A model generated the notes under the pieces. The model was not told the origin of the DNA. It did no database searches and worked only from the letters and a program-made list of their open reading frames with translations. A stretch of 64,000 bases of DNA, from NCBI RefSeq assembly GCF_964355755.1, contig NC_092673.1, positions 11,291,001 to 11,355,000 of the forward strand, read 5' to 3'. The DNA is from Antedon mediterranea. Lineage: Eukaryota; Echinodermata; Crinoidea; Comatulida; Antedonidae. Position 1 is the stretch's first letter. The number at the start of each line of letters is the position of its first letter. Shown here one piece after another: positions 1-12,482 of this stretch. The position numbers and the translations under genes are program-made.

Positions 1-299
1 CGTACGCAAGCGTTATATGCGCTACGCACGTAATTGTATTGCCATATGATGAAATGTGACCTGAAATTTATGAGTACCAAATTTTGTTTAATTGTGATTC
101 ATGCTTGTGAAGATATGATTACAAACGTGATTTCGTAAAATCGCGCGTAGACCGCGTAATTTTTGATTGCTCATCGTGAAAATATAACCACATCGATTCC
201 TGGCCATAAGGAATATACTCTGAAAACTTGACTTAGCTAGATGAAACTGATGCCAAGATAATTCACGGACAAAATAGTGCTAAGGAAAGAATAAATAAA
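1..299 (+). mobile_element. Hairpin element B0, 5' portion cut by window edge
   Basis: This stretch matches the 3' half of the B-type units at about 15249-15550 and 16670-16965 almost base for base and ends in the same A-rich tract (AATAAATAAA). At 300 it is interrupted by another hairpin element (C0). It resumes at 1890 with the B-type 3' end. The 5' end lies before the window. No coding capacity. Confidence 0.85.
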
Positions 300-1889
300 C
301 TAGACATGAAACTCGTCACTTTGACGAGTTAGTTATCCGCTCGACAAACGCCACGTGCACGTCATACGTTAGAATATTGCACACAGAAAAATATTAAGGC
401 ATTATGACCTGAACTGAAGAATATGATATGTTGTTATTTCTGAATTCTGTTATTTTGTGTCATATACATAGTATACACAGTACAATCTGTATACATATCA
501 CAAACAGTGTAAAATAGGTGAAATTACGGGACCCGTATTTTATTGTAATTTTTGACATCTTGACGGTTTCTAAATGAAATGCAAAAGTAGAAATTTCAGA
601 ATGAAATTATCTCAGCAACAACATATTAACGTGTAGAAGAAATTTGAATACGTGAAATATTGATGCGCGCTCTTTTAAATGTAATGAAATATAACGCAAA
701 AGATGAAAATACGACTTTTTGTATTTAACTGGCCATATGATGACGTCACAACATTCGATTGGCAAAATTTTCACATGATTTTGTATCTACAATACAATAG
801 CTTCCTGAAAACGTTTTAATCGTGATTATCACATTTTATTCTTACGAGCTATAACAGATTAAAATTTACTGTAAAGATGAAATTAATGACCAATGTAATT
901 TAAATTTTTAGGCATGATGACGTTAAAAAAATTAAACAAAATTTAATTCATGCAAAAGATAGTTGATTGTCCTAGAATATATTAAAATCGGGGTGAAAAT
1001 GGACAACGAATAAGTGGAGATGCGCTCTATTAAATGTGATGAGCTATGACGAAAGAGACAAAAATCCTATATTTTATATTCGCGTGGCCATACGATGATG
1101 GCACAATGTCCGGTTAGCCATATTAATGCATGATTCGATATCTACAACTCATCAACTTCCAGAATATGTAATTAAAAAAAAGTTCTCCATGTAGTTTAGA
1201 ATCTATGACTGTTTAAAAATAGGCATAATTTTGACGAATTTTTGAACTTTTTCACCAGAAACGCGTGCAAATTATTTAATTCGACGTGCTCGTATGACGT
1301 AATTTTAAGTCGAAATTGTTTAAAAGTTGGTAACATTACTATAAAAGGCTGAAAAAACATAAATCACGCGAAAAAAATATGTTTTTAACGCTACGTGTGA
1401 ACCGCGTGCGTAAAAAGTTTCGCGCGCGTGGGAATTTTTGACATGCTCAAAATGACATGAAACGCATAGAAAGTTGATTAGAAGTTGATTTTTCGCACTA
1501 TAAAATTTTAAACGCGCGTGCGCGCGTAACTTTTTGTGAAACATGCTATTTTTAATCCATAGAAAGTTTGCGCTTGATGTGACTTAAATTTTCACAAAGT
1601 GTCAAAACAAAATTATGTTTCGTTTTTAGTCTATGATCAATCATTGAAATTCATAAAATCGCGCGTAAGTCACGTTGCGCAACTCTGACGTCATTCAAAA
1701 ATAGGAGGTGCACAAGTTCACGTAAATGTCGATATGTTGACAAAGTTACGATATGTTCTGTTTACACGTTTTAGAGAAACGCGACGCACAAAAATGACAG
1801 AAGGAAAGAAGTATAATACAGAAAAAAAAAAAAAATATGATGAAACAGGACGATTACAAGGAGTTATCCGCTACTAAGCGGATAACTAA
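300..1889 (+). mobile_element. Hairpin element C0 (A'-type), complete, inserted in B0
   Basis: It starts CTAGACATG, followed by a 9-bp-stem hairpin (AACTCGTCA, loop CTT, TGACGAGTT) and the tag AGTTATCCGC. It ends with the hairpin at 1863-1886, stem GTTATCCGC/GCGGATAAC with a 6-nt loop. Length is 1590 bp. It sits in the AATA microsatellite of B0, since the flanks join to a longer AATA run. It carries several TGACGTCA-like sites and no convincing ORF; the 60-90 aa frames in it recur in other copies only because the DNA is repeated. Confidence 0.85.
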
Positions 1890-1945
1890 TAAATAAAGAT
1901 TCTGACAGAATCAAGAGGTTATATGCATGATAATGCATAAACCTA
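1890..1945 (+). mobile_element. 3' end of hairpin element B0
   Basis: Continuation of the B copy interrupted at 299/300: an AATA run, then GATTCTGACAGAATCAAG, then the hairpin at 1917-1943. The right arm reads ATGCATAAACC instead of ATGCATATAACC, so this stem has decayed. Beyond 1945 the sequence is unrelated flank. Confidence 0.8.
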
Positions 1946-3901
1946 ATAACATACGAGCCCAAAAAGCTATTAAACGAATTAACAATCGTGTTAACAACCC
2001 GTTGTAACAACAATGACCGGACTGCTAATAACCCGTTATTTTGAGTCATAGGATTTCACGCAACATACCATAACAAGGACTGTTAATAACGCGTTGGAAT
2101 CATCGTTACGCAACACTGAACGGCATGCCCGGTCTCCCGTTAATTACGCGTTAAACAATGGAGTGATCACAACAGCATAGTAGCTAGTAAAGAAGGAGGG
2201 CTTGATATGCCTCAATGAACACGCCCAACCCCATGTAAATTAGCTTGCATATAACGGTAAATCGTTAAACTAGTTGCGTTACAACAAGTTAAACGGAGGA
2301 AAAACATTTGGGCACGCTCCCTAAAAGTCATAGAAATTGACGTAAATGACGGACCGTTGAAAAAATCTGCATTTAAAAAAAATTCCACCTAATTATATAT
2401 GCGTAGACAAATTTGACACCTTTCCTGTCTTTTAAATGCGGGTCATTCCATGCCAACTCAACAAATGGGATGGCTGGGTACCCCTCAGATTTCCTTGAAA
2501 CTCACATAATATGCAACTATATGTCTCACGAACACACCAAAAATTTCAGTTGCCAACTCCAAGTCGTTTAAAAGTTATGGCCATTTGAAAATGTGTCGTC
2601 GAATTTTTGGTCTTAATAAATTACCTTTTTGTAAAGTTGCATTTTTAATTAGCCATATTTTAAAAACTATTAAAGCTAATAAGCTGAATATTGATACACT
2701 GACATAATTTTGGTCATAGATTAAAAATATGAAAAAAAAATTGCTGTATCTCAATTAATTTTCGAGATTTTGATCCCTAGAAACCCCAATTTATTTTGTC
2801 GCAAACAGCTTCGGCAATTTTTACCCCATATTTAAATATGAAAATACATTTTTAAACTGATTTTTTCCTATACATTATTAATATATGGTGTTAAATGTAT
2901 CAATACAAAAAAGTTCATCATTTTAAAAATTTATCCTAGGGGTACACTGCGCGTCAAAAACTCACTCGGGACACAAAATACAAAAAATCATTACTTTTTC
3001 ATTTTGAACTTTGACCTTGTGGGCAATAATTCCCAAAATTGAAACTCATCATATAAGTTCATCAATGCATGATTCAGCTATGTACCAAATACCAGTTTGG
3101 TGTCTTTATTCCTTCATGTCTAAATATGACTATTAAATTTGTTTATTTTTGTTTTGCATTTTGTGTATATTTATAGCAATTTCAATGTAAAATGTGCTTT
3201 TCGGAAGATCATAATTTCAGTATTTTATCTCCTAGTGCTATCAATACATTCAATTTTAGACAATTTTAGTAGACTGCTGTGTAGTCATGGATACATGGTA
3301 CATTCAAATCAAAACTATTTTTCAAGTGACCTACAGTATACAATGTAACAATGTAAGGGTTTCATATCATTGAACTAATTCAGATTGCTGAAATTAATTT
3401 ATAATAACAATACAATAAATTAATAATAATAATAATAATAATATAATATATTTTTTATTTCCCTGCTCCAATTGAAGTTGTAAAGCATAGAAACACATTT
3501 ACTTTAATAAGGTGATTCATAAACTACAAATCCCCCATAACCCTGCTCATTACCATACTATTGCAGTTGTGTGCTTTTTTACTTGCTTTGAATATTGTCA
3601 ATATACAACGTTGTTAATTGAATAACAACATTTTAGGCAGTGAAAAAAGTTTCATAAATCCAGCCCCTGAGCTATTTGTACTATTTAAAGTAGTGTCTAG
3701 TAAAAATTAAGTCTGGGCTATAGTAACTATTTTAGCCAAACTAGACCATGGTCTAGCATATTATTTCAACTTTTTACAGCTCTACAATAAGTCATTGAGC
3801 TATCGCTGGATGCTCAGTGTACCATGTGCACCAGGTTACTACCGTAAGTATTGACCATTCAGAAACAGCCTTTCTATAGAGGGCGCATAAAAAACTGAGA
3901 G
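1946..3901. other. Unassigned AT-rich spacer
   Basis: I see no gene here. Between 1985 and 2150 a loose motif resembling TTAATAACGCGTT recurs four times, about 40-60 bp apart. A (TAA)n microsatellite lies at 3420-3455. The 69-aa frame at 3139-3348 has low-complexity AT-driven composition and no recognisable domain. Confidence 0.5.
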
Positions 3902-3910
3902 CTCTATGTG

Positions 3911-4636
3911 GGGTATTGCTAAACACTGCAAACCCCGCAAACCTCCAAAAAAACATAGCAAACCCCACCGAACCAACATAAAAGTGATTGAATCATGTAG
4001 TGTACAACCCACTGTGTATATTATTGTTTAAAAAAAATTAAATTTCTACTGTTAACAACTTATTTTTGGGGTAAAACAACATTTTTTTGGTCAAAAATGA
4101 TTGCTAAACCCCGCAAACCTCCAAAAAACTATAGCAAACCCCACCGAACCAACATAAAAGTGATTAAATAATGTACTGTACGACCCAGTGGGTATATAAA
4201 TTATTAAATTTCTACTGTTAACTACTTTTTGGGGGATAAAACATCATTTTTTGGTTAAAAATTAGCAATCATTTTTGACCAAAAAATGATGTTTTACCCC
4301 AAAAATAAGTAGTTAACAGTAGAAATTTAATATATTTTTTTTACATGGATATACCTAGTGAGTTGTACACTACATGATTCAATCACTTTTATGTTGGTTC
4401 AGTGGGGTTTGCTATATTTTTTTGGAGGTTTGCAGGGTTTAACAATCATTTTTTACCAAAAAAATGATGTTTCACCCCAAAAATAATTAGTTAACAGTAA
4501 AAATGTAATATTTTTTTACATGGATTTACCCAGTGGGTTGTACACTACATGATTCAATCACTTTTATGTTGGTTCGATGGGGTTTGCTATGTTTTTTGGA
4601 GGTTTGCGGGGTTTAGCAATACCCCTCTAGATACCC
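3911..4636. mobile_element. Foldback (palindromic) MITE with 9-bp target duplication
   Basis: The left half holds two forward copies of a roughly 170-bp module containing TTGCTAAACCCCGCAAACC. The right half holds two inverted copies, so the whole element folds into one long hairpin centred near 4257. The termini read GGGTATTGCTAAAC and GTTTAGCAATACCC. CTCTATGTG occurs directly outside both ends (3902-3910 and 4637-4645) and is probably a 9-bp target-site duplication, which fits Mutator-like elements. The right end has about 12 extra bases (CTCTAGATACCC) between the repeat and the duplication. Confidence 0.75.
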
Positions 4637-4645
4637 CTCTATGTG

Positions 4646-7130
4646 TGCATAGTTTAAATAGTTTTAGTTTTAAATATTTATTTCGAGTATATATAATATA
4701 TTATTAAAATTCATGGAAGCTTACCAAATACAATTCTCCATATGGCCGGATGTGGTCTTGTAAATGGTCCTGAAAAAAAAAATGAAAATAACTAATTAAT
4801 TTATTAACATTCATAAAATGTTTCTATTTTGTCCCATTGTTTTTGTCGGTATACATATTACATTTGTTTATAAAAATTTAATATTTAAAATAAATAATAC
4901 TCACACACAGTTTACAATCTTTTGAATTACAGCTTGTAAACATTATACTGTTGTTATTTCTATGACAGAACCATAACCATTTACCTTTTATGAACCTATA
5001 AATTATATAGGTCCATCTATATATAAATTATGGTTAATTCTGACATAGGCGAGCACAATGCAAAAACTTCGGTATAAATCTCCACCTTGGATACCTACCT
5101 TATCTATACAGATGTACCGCGAAACGTAGATTTTATAACATTAGTTATTAAATTATTAATAATTATTAGGATGGTAGTTTTTTGTTTAGTTTAGAAACAA
5201 ACCGCGCGCGCATGTGAAGGTACAGTACTTAAAAAATAAAAATTATTCTGCAAATTAATAAAGATCAAATTAAATATACGCCATAAAGAATCGGAATATA
5301 TTGTGGGGAATAGTATTATAAAATTACATAGGGAGATTTGATGATAAGACATTTTGTTTAAAATCGAGTGACATCCCGATAGCTGAGTTTTATTGAGTAA
5401 GCTGGCAGGAATAACTGTAGGCTATCTGTGTCCCGTTAGGACCAAGATGTCTGCCCATGTTGCAAGCCGTAATGTCTTCTTTCTTGGGCCGAAACGGCCC
5501 ACTCTGTCACGGCAGTTAGTTTCAAAAGATGTTTAAATTAAATAATGTATTAATAATTATTAGGATGGTATTTATTTGAATAAACGCCTCTCCAATAAAA
5601 CATCACTTTGAATAATAATCCCCCCCTCCAACCCAACTATCTAATAAACGTCCATCCACATTTATAATAACACAATTATACTATTTGTAGTAGAATTCAT
5701 CGCACTGTTATCTACAATTTACCAAGCATTTGTTATTCTTTTTTACCACTTTTCATATCTATTAGAGGATTTCATTTGATTATAAATGTTACCATATTAT
5801 TAAAACTAAAAAATTTAACATCCCCTTGAATAAGCACCTCCCTCAAATGAACTCCGCCTCCCCACCTCCGCCTTATAAGGGCGCTACCAAACAATAAACA
5901 CTATACTTTAAAATGTTGTTAATCATTTAAGACACTGTGAAACAAGAGTAGTTTAGTTGGGTTACGAATGTCAAGCATTTTCAATAATGGTAACCGACAG
6001 AAAACGTACAAGGAGAACATTATCATTCCGAGAACCATTGTCTACACTTCTTAGAGGGGGAGCAAGCGAAGCGAGCTCACCCTCTAGTGTAAGTAATTAA
6101 GTAAGTAATATTTATTGCTTGTACTACTTACCATTAGGAAATGTTAAGAGACTGATTAGCAGAAAGAAAAATGCCACACAACAAAGTCCATTCCAAATGT
6201 TCTGTTCTGAATTTTCTTCACTGGTTCTGTATAAAACAGTAAATCAATTGTTATTGATGTTATATCATACATAGGCTACACGTATTGTACCTTACATACT
6301 TAAGTCCAAGGTACAGCCATGAATTTTAAATATAATATAGATCTGGTTAAATGAACATTAACAAATATGTGTAACAGAAATTATGACCAACACAAATTTT
6401 CACTTAAAATTGCCAAAAACTACTACAGTATAAAATCTAGATATACTTTTTTCAGTAGTTTAACCAACTAGATGGTTCTCTAATAGTAATACTCAAATTC
6501 AAATGTACGCAATGCTTAGTTGGGTCTATAATATAGAAATAAATAGACTAAAATTAGCACCCTGAGAATTACTTCTGAAAGAGAAACTAGTCAAACATTA
6601 GGGTTGTTAATTTATATATAGATGCAGGATTTAAACAATTTTAAATTGTGAGGACTTTAATACGCAAATCAAAACAAAATTAATGAACAGGAAAATAATG
6701 TAGATGAAGTAGGTATATGAATATGGTATAATCCTTAAACGAATGTAAATGTTATGCATGATTTAAAATAGGGAAATTGCGCAATTTAATGACATTTCAT
6801 TCTTTTACCTGCATTTTTTATATATGCATACAGATTTCAATGACCTTTGGTTTTATCAAATACTGAAAATACCATGCGTAATTTGAATAGTGATTCATTT
6901 TGACACAAAAATTTCAAATTGCATTTGCTCAAATCACATAACAGAAATACATTCAAATTTTCTGCGCAATTTGAATATCGCAGAAAATCCTCATCATTTT
7001 TTAAATTACATACATTCATACAAATCACACATAAAAGAAATAAATTTAATTAATTAAAATAATATAAAATCTAATAAACTCAGTTCATTCGGTTTTGTAA
7101 ATTTACTGCACCAAGCTGATAATAATAATT
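4646..7130. other. Unassigned AT-rich spacer
   Basis: No gene is recognised. A direct repeat of about 20 bp (AATAATTATTAGGATGGTA) occurs near 5157 and again near 5553, and could flank an old insertion. A segment near 6300-6480 is a diverged relative of the QTRT1 intron sequence near 61590-61760, so it is probably a dispersed repeat. Confidence 0.4.
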
Positions 7131-7560
7131 GTCAGGAAAGGTCGGTATGACAGTGCAACTAACGCCATGCGATCTTTGCACTGGCTTCCAATGTCTTATA
7201 GATGTCAATTCAAAATAGTGTGTCTTGTATGGCGTTCGCTTAAAGGCTCCACTCCAAGTTACCCGAGAGATATTCTTACTGTGCGGAATGTTTCTCGCAG
7301 TACTCGTTCAAGCACCAGCATTGTTAACCTGACAATCCCACGAACTAAACGAAAGACATTTGCTGACCGTTCGTTTGCCGTAGCAGGACCCACAATTTGG
7401 AACAGATTACCAAGTCACATTAAACACTTAGACGACTATAATCAGTTTAAAAAACATTTAAAAGCACTATATTTCAAACAATGTTATGATACCGATTGAT
7501 GTGAAGCACAGCTGATTATAATTAAATGTTGTATAAATGTGCGCTATACAAGAAATAATA
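7131..7560 (+). pseudogene. 3' end of a CR1/L2-like LINE
   Basis: The frame from 7167 to 7499 (110 aa, continuing open upstream) is the C-terminal tail of a non-LTR retrotransposon ORF2. It has the family's signature order: RSLHWLP, then FKI, then a Thr/Pro-rich linker and Arg/Ser-rich block, then FAVAGPTIWNRLP and FKKHLKALYF. Known relatives place this segment downstream of the reverse transcriptase, so this is a heavily 5'-truncated copy. It ends in an AATAATAAT tail at 7554-7567, as expected for CR1/L2 3' ends. The upstream boundary near 7131 is approximate. Confidence 0.8.
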
Positions 7561-7620
7561 ATAATAATTTCTTTTGAAATAAGAGGACAACTATAAGAGA
7601 CTTCAACAATTTCAACGGTA

Positions 7621-7740
7621 TGGAAGTTACTATCTCCAGCAAGCAGCGACCACGTTTCAGTCCTGCATCCCCGCACATTATGGAAGTTACCATCTCCAGC
7701 AAGCAGCGACCACGTGTCAGTCCTGCATCCCCGCACATGA
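7621..7740. repeat. 60-bp tandem duplication
   Basis: Two adjacent 60-bp units (7621-7680 and 7681-7740) differ at only a few positions. Both contain TGGAAGTTAC and CCTGCATCCCCGCACAT. Because the unit length is a multiple of three, open frames run through both on each strand, but none resembles a known protein. Confidence 0.85.
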
Positions 7741-8559
7741 TGATTGTGGTTTTTTTTCCCTCAAAAACAGATTATTTCAGTCTGTATTACAATATATGTA
7801 ATGTTATATCTTCAAAAGATTTTTAGAAAACCATGTGACTATTTAGAATTAGGTTATCATTTTTAATAAAGGATTTATGATGATGATGATTTGCACATTT
7901 GTAGAATTTCATTTGCACATTTACGTAAAATATAATGGACTCATAAAATAGATTTTGCGATGCACCTGTGACGTCACAGCAAGCGCTGGCGGCGATATCC
8001 TTAATCTCCCTACATGTACATACAGGTTTTTATATGGCGCCTTGTAAATGTTATACAATTTTTAAGCAAATTACTCGACTCCATACTCTACATAGGCATA
8101 GTTGGACAGAAAGATGGCTGGTGTACACTCCATGTGACTGGGTAGTTGGGTTTGGAGGCTATAATTCTAGGCCTCTACTGCAGTTTCGCACCACACTGTT
8201 ATATCTTCGATTTCTCATCTAAATTTTTTCCGACAGTCACACCCACATCATACAATTTTGGGCCATTATGTAACATGTTCACATGATTTAGCCACCATTA
8301 AAGTATCCTTTTCACAATAAAAAATGCCTTGAATACTTTGATCTAACTGGGGCCATTTCAGAATCAGAAAATTGCCAGAAATCAATGTATGTTTTATTTT
8401 CCGTCTTTATTTTAAACTATAGAGAGTGGTTTTAAAGAACCATATGCTGTACATATATCAAAACGGCGAGGAGATGAGTTCGTACATATAACATTTTATT
8501 TTTGTTAAACAATGCTGTTCACAATCATAAACCATATAGGCACATTTCAATTTATGGTG
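7741..8559. other. Non-coding spacer with one arm of a distant inverted repeat
   Basis: Bases about 8178-8230 (containing TTTCGCACCACACTGTTATA) are the reverse complement of about 10928-10985. Either the 2.8 kb between them was once bounded by terminal inverted repeats, or these are two scattered copies of one repeat. The 84-aa frame at 7968-8222 overlaps this arm and is not considered a gene. Confidence 0.45.
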
Positions 8560-9094
8560 CGAGTTTTGAAAATTATTGACATTAATTAATTAATTAATTA
8601 CTGTACGACAAATTTTATTTTTTTAAGCTTTCTAAGAATCGCGCGCGCAAAAACGTGTTTTTGCGCAGTAATTTTTTAAAACACGCAAACGGCCTAATTC
8701 ATGCTCTAAATTGATCAAAACTTAATTTTGAGCTTTTTAAATTTTTAACGCGCGATTTCACACCCTACGTGCGTGTGCGTTTTTATTTGCTAATATTTTT
8801 ACTCTTGATCTGAAGTTCAATTAATTTCATTAATTTGTGATAATGAATTATGGAGATATGATTGATAATGTGATTTCACAAAATGGCGTATAAATGACGT
8901 CACGGTTAAGTGATCACGCTGAAAAGCTTATTAGGATTAAGTTACAGTATTTGAAAGATATTGTGAAATTTTGGTAATCATTGACTTTAAACTTTTTGAG
9001 ATAATTGTTACACAAAATAGTGTACAGAAACAATAATAACTTTAAAGATTTCATACAACAATAGGTGATCATTTTATTCTAAATGATCACCTAA
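8560..9094 (+). mobile_element. Diverged relic of the hairpin-element family, with its own 3' hairpin
   Basis: The sequence follows the same order of landmarks as the 3' half of the array units: an AACGCGCGATTT-type block, ACACGCAA, GTGATTTCACAAAAT, then TGACGTCACG. It finishes in a clean hairpin at 9063-9092 (GGTGATCATTT, 6-nt loop, AAATGATCACC) followed by TAATAATAAT. The stem sequence differs from every array copy, so it represents a third subfamily. I could not find a matching GGTGATCATTT tag upstream, so the 5' end is lost or unrecognised. Confidence 0.55.
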
Positions 9095-9494
9095 TAATAA
9101 TAATCAATCGGGAGAAAAATGGCAAAGGGTTTCCTACTTTCTAGGATTTTTTATCAGATAATCTATATTGTTTTGACAACACTTGTAACATGACCACAGT
9201 CCTGATTTTGTCATTTTTCCTCTAACTGTAATATTATTAATAATAATAATTTATTGGAAACTTACTTTTACAACAGTGGTACACTTCGATTATAAAGGTG
9301 CATTAAAATATTAATAATTATTAATGAAATATTAATTTAACCTCTATTATATTACGCCAGTTGGAAAAACTGCCTTTCAAAATTAAAAATAAATATTTCT
9401 TTTTTCTTTATAGTTTCTACATTTTGGGGAAAATAAAGCATACATTCTGGCAATTAATTGTTAAAATATAAGATGGCAAATATTTTGCAGTCTA

Positions 9495-9968
9495 GGGGTG
9501 GATTGCTATAAAACAGTCTTAACTGATGGTCTTAACTCCCCGATTAAAGCCGGCTTTATCAGATAGACGGTCTTACTAAAGCCACCCCTGTTAGACTATT
9601 GCTATAAACAGTTTTAGATAAGACCGTGTAAAGTAACAAATTGAGGGCGTACTTTGCACGTAAAATACCAAATAAGGTAATGTTCGTCACACTTGTTCAA
9701 TTCACAATCATAACAGTACTCTATCAGTAAATCTATTCTAGGCCTAAAATAATATTTTTTTTAAATGATAAATAATATGTAAAAGCAACAAAAAGAGAGG
9801 TTTCAGACTGTTTTTTAAGATTCCTTCGAGTAGGCTTTAATTTTAAAGACCGCTTACAGGTTAGACCGCGGTATAGCAATGGTCTATAACAAAGACTACT
9901 TGCTACGTCACGAATTATAGTCGGCTAAGCGCTAAGACCATTTATAGACCGCTTATAGCAATCCGCCC
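9495..9968. mobile_element. 474-bp MITE with terminal inverted repeats
   Basis: The ends read GGGGTGGATTGCTATAA and TTATAGCAATCCGCCC and are inverted repeats; similarity continues inward (AGTCTTAACTGATGGTCTTA against the reverse complement of the other end). An internal inverted copy of the motif lies near 9580-9610. I see no clear target duplication, so the superfamily is open. No coding capacity. Confidence 0.7.
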
Positions 9969-9972
9969 AAGT

Positions 9973-10342
9973 ATGTTGACAGCAGAGAGATGTAATAAAT
10001 CAACGGATGTGCTCCAGCCTACATATGTGACATCATTACTCCGTCAACCAACTCTTCGCTTCGTTCATCCAGCAGACTTCTTCTTAAACCTGGACCCCGT
10101 TCCAGAACTCGGTTTTACGGTGATCGTGCTTTCGCTGTCGCAGCCCCAAAACTCTGGAACACTCTACCCCTCGAAATACGCTCATCAAAATCTGTTATCA
10201 CATTTAAAACTAAACTCAAAACTCATCTCTTCAGAGAAGCATAATCGCACGCTACTACTTGCACAGATCTTGGAAACACAGCGCTTTGAAACCTTTGTCT
10301 CTTGCGCTTTATAAATGTTATTTATTATTATTATTATTAATA
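9973..10342 (+). pseudogene. 3' end of a second L2/CR1-like LINE, frameshifted
   Basis: In the frame of about 10110-10245 the sequence encodes YGDRAFAVAAPKLWNTLP and then FKTKLKTHLF, the typical C-terminal end of L2/CR1 ORF2 proteins. Upstream homology (SLRSSSRLLL) is in the same frame, while the longest open frame (9973-10314) is a different one, so the coding sequence is decayed. The 3' terminus TTGCGCTTTATAAATGTTATT, then a TTA repeat, is typical of L2. This copy is independent of the one at 7131. Confidence 0.8.
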
Positions 10343-10800
10343 AGCGGAAGGCTAGTGGGCGTACTCCAGACTGAAAAGTGATTCCAACAGAAGGGGGAAC
10401 CAACAAGATGGCGGCCATAAATGTGTTCAAAAACATTATTTAATATAAAAAATAACAGGTAATACATTAAGACCACATAAATTACAACACATATTCTATC
10501 AAATTAAATATATTGTTAATCGCAATGGAATGAATAATTTCTTGGTAATAAATTTAGCATTTTTATATACGAGGATCATATAGAATGCGTACGCGTTTAT
10601 ACACTTAACACGATGCATATCGTTCTTTGCTCAACACAGGCGCATACTGTAGCAGCAGTGCGTATTGATTGCGCGCGTAGGGCATGTCTGATTGGTCCAT
10701 TGCAGCCGCCATCTTGCTGGTTCCCTCTCCATGGAGAATCATCATTTGAACTGCAATAACATTATCGGCTATTATATCACTGGTTGACTGAAGTGACAGC
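10343..10800. promoter_or_regulatory. Repeated promoter-like segments (CCAAT and YY1-type motifs)
   Basis: AAGATGGCGGC on the plus strand (about 10407) and GCCGCCATCTTG near 10703 are YY1-type motifs. The second is preceded by CTGATTGGTC, an inverted CCAAT box. The roughly 100-bp block at 10620-10720 recurs immediately upstream of QTRT1 at about 35610-35685. The segment at 10343-10375 (GGGCGTACTCCAG) recurs at about 11400-11425. The block is therefore a dispersed sequence that may carry promoter activity; function is inferred only from the motifs. Confidence 0.45.
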
Positions 10801-11061
10801 GAGTTCAATTCAGTCATCGTTTAAAATGTTTAATAGAAAAGTATTGTTATTTAAAAAAATTTACTTCATAAGTGGTCCAATCGTAATAGACATGTTACAT
10901 AATAATATTATGCTTTGAGTGTGAAAATTTTTAATTTAGGTGAGAAATCGAAGATATAACAGTGTGGTGCGAAACTGTAGTAGCGGCCCTCTTATGCTAC
11001 TGTATTTTGCCTAGACTAGAGGGCCTAGCCTAGGGCCAGGCCTCTACAGTACCGTACGTAC

Positions 11062-11234
11062 CGAGTAAATGCGAAAAACACAGTTGCGAAAAAAGCACCA
11101 AATAACAGAGTAAGCGTATGAGGCTTGTAAAAAAAGTCGAGAGTTATATCATCCACTTCTTGTTCATTTATAAGACGAAAATGATCACTAATCTCTGATG
11201 ATGTTCGTCTGTGTCCCGTCCTAGATCGACCCAT
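11062..11234 (-). CDS. PTDSS1: Phosphatidylserine synthase, first coding exon
   Basis: The exon encodes about 57 residues from an ATG at 11234. Residues 19-56 (containing [25 protein letters not shown] and FFAFTR) match the N-terminal cytosolic segment and the start of the first transmembrane helix of animal phosphatidylserine synthases. These ER enzymes make phosphatidylserine by swapping the head group of phosphatidylcholine or phosphatidylethanolamine for serine. The match ends at FAFTR, where a consensus 5' splice site (CG|GTACGT) sits on the minus strand, leaving phase 2. The remaining exons would lie below 11062; I did not find exon 2 in the window, so intron 1 probably runs past its edge. 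I favour PTDSS1 over PTDSS2 from the INEQ-V-DIT-DFFY-PHT pattern, but the paralogue call is tentative. Confidence 0.82.
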
Positions 11235-12482
11235 CCTGTTTTTTTTTTTAAAGAACGTTAATTAAACGTATAACACAAGAATCTCGTGTTCGTCCGATGC
11301 CGCCCATTCAACAAAGCCAGCTCTCACAATATCGCGATCGTACAGTAACGGTTTCTGCCATGCTGTAGTACAGGGTTAAAACCACAGAGGTGTTATAAAG
11401 CGAAGGCTAGAGGGCGTACTCCAGTTTGAATAGTCAGAGCCATAACATAAAGAGTTGCGACTTTTAATTAATTCCTATGTAGAGTAGGCCTATATGGGCA
11501 GTGAGTCCTTTGTTTTTAAAATGTATAACGTTCAAAAAGGCTTTAACTATCGAATTTAATATCAAAATAATCAATTTGTTTAAAGGTTTTTGTTAAAATA
11601 ATAATAACATTATAAAATTACTGCAAACATGATTTAAAAAATATCTTTAAAAACAGCGCAATAAGTCCCATTTGACTGTCAATCTAGACCGATTTTATAA
11701 TACTGAATTCGCTGTCATATAATCATTGAATTATTATTAAAACAGTCCATATAATAGAAAAGTTTTTGTTTGTAATACTAATAGGATACAATTTGTTCAC
11801 ACTTGAAGAATCTAGGCTTGATGAAGTGACCCCCGCCCCCAGACTTGACCTTAGCTATAAAATAAACTAAAGTGACAGAAATTGAGTCTGTTTAGTATAA
11901 TAAAGTAATATTATTTAGACATCATTTTTATTTAAATTATTTAATAAGCACATCATCTTTTACAGATTTAGTATTTTTTATTTTTCAATTGCACAATTAT
12001 GGCATATCAAAGTATGAATTCTTGTTGTATTTTACTTCAAAAATACAAAAGTTATTCACTTCTGTTTCAAAAAAATAATATTTATTCACGTATAAAAAGA
12101 GAAAAGAAACGTTTAATTACAACCCCAAAACCACTGTCTGACAGACAATTTAATTATTTTTTGCTTTAAAAATTACATTTTTTGATGTAAATAATTGTTT
12201 ATTTCGTGAATAACTATTATGTGACAATAAAATGACACATTCAAAAACAAATTTGAAATAAAAAATATTTTTCAGGGGACAATATCCCTTTAAAACTGTT
12301 ATGTCAACAAGCGAGCAGCGTTTTTTGTAAGAAATATTTCTTGTTTATTATATATACCGTAAATCTTCTAATTGTGACCCTGGGTTAGTAATCTTTGATT
12401 TTTTTTTTAGGGTGGGTTACTATTGTAACCCCAGAAGTTAAGGTCACGCTATAGAGGGCGTTCATAGAATGTAATATTAGCT
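11235..12482. other. Putative PTDSS 5' flank and spacer
   Basis: Upstream of the PTDSS start, 11280-11370 is less AT-rich than its surroundings and holds CG-containing motifs (TATCGCGATCG), as expected near a promoter. I cannot place the transcription start. From 11440 to 12480 the DNA is AT-rich with no recognisable gene. Confidence 0.4.

Noticed and set aside
5150-5575. Pair of about 20-bp direct repeats as a target-site duplication of a 390-bp element
   Set aside because: The intervening DNA has no inverted termini or poly-A tail and matches no known element, so the repeat alone is not enough.
10605-10817. 70-aa minus-strand frame as a PTDSS exon
   Set aside because: It has no similarity to phosphatidylserine synthase and overlaps the dispersed CCAAT/YY1 block.
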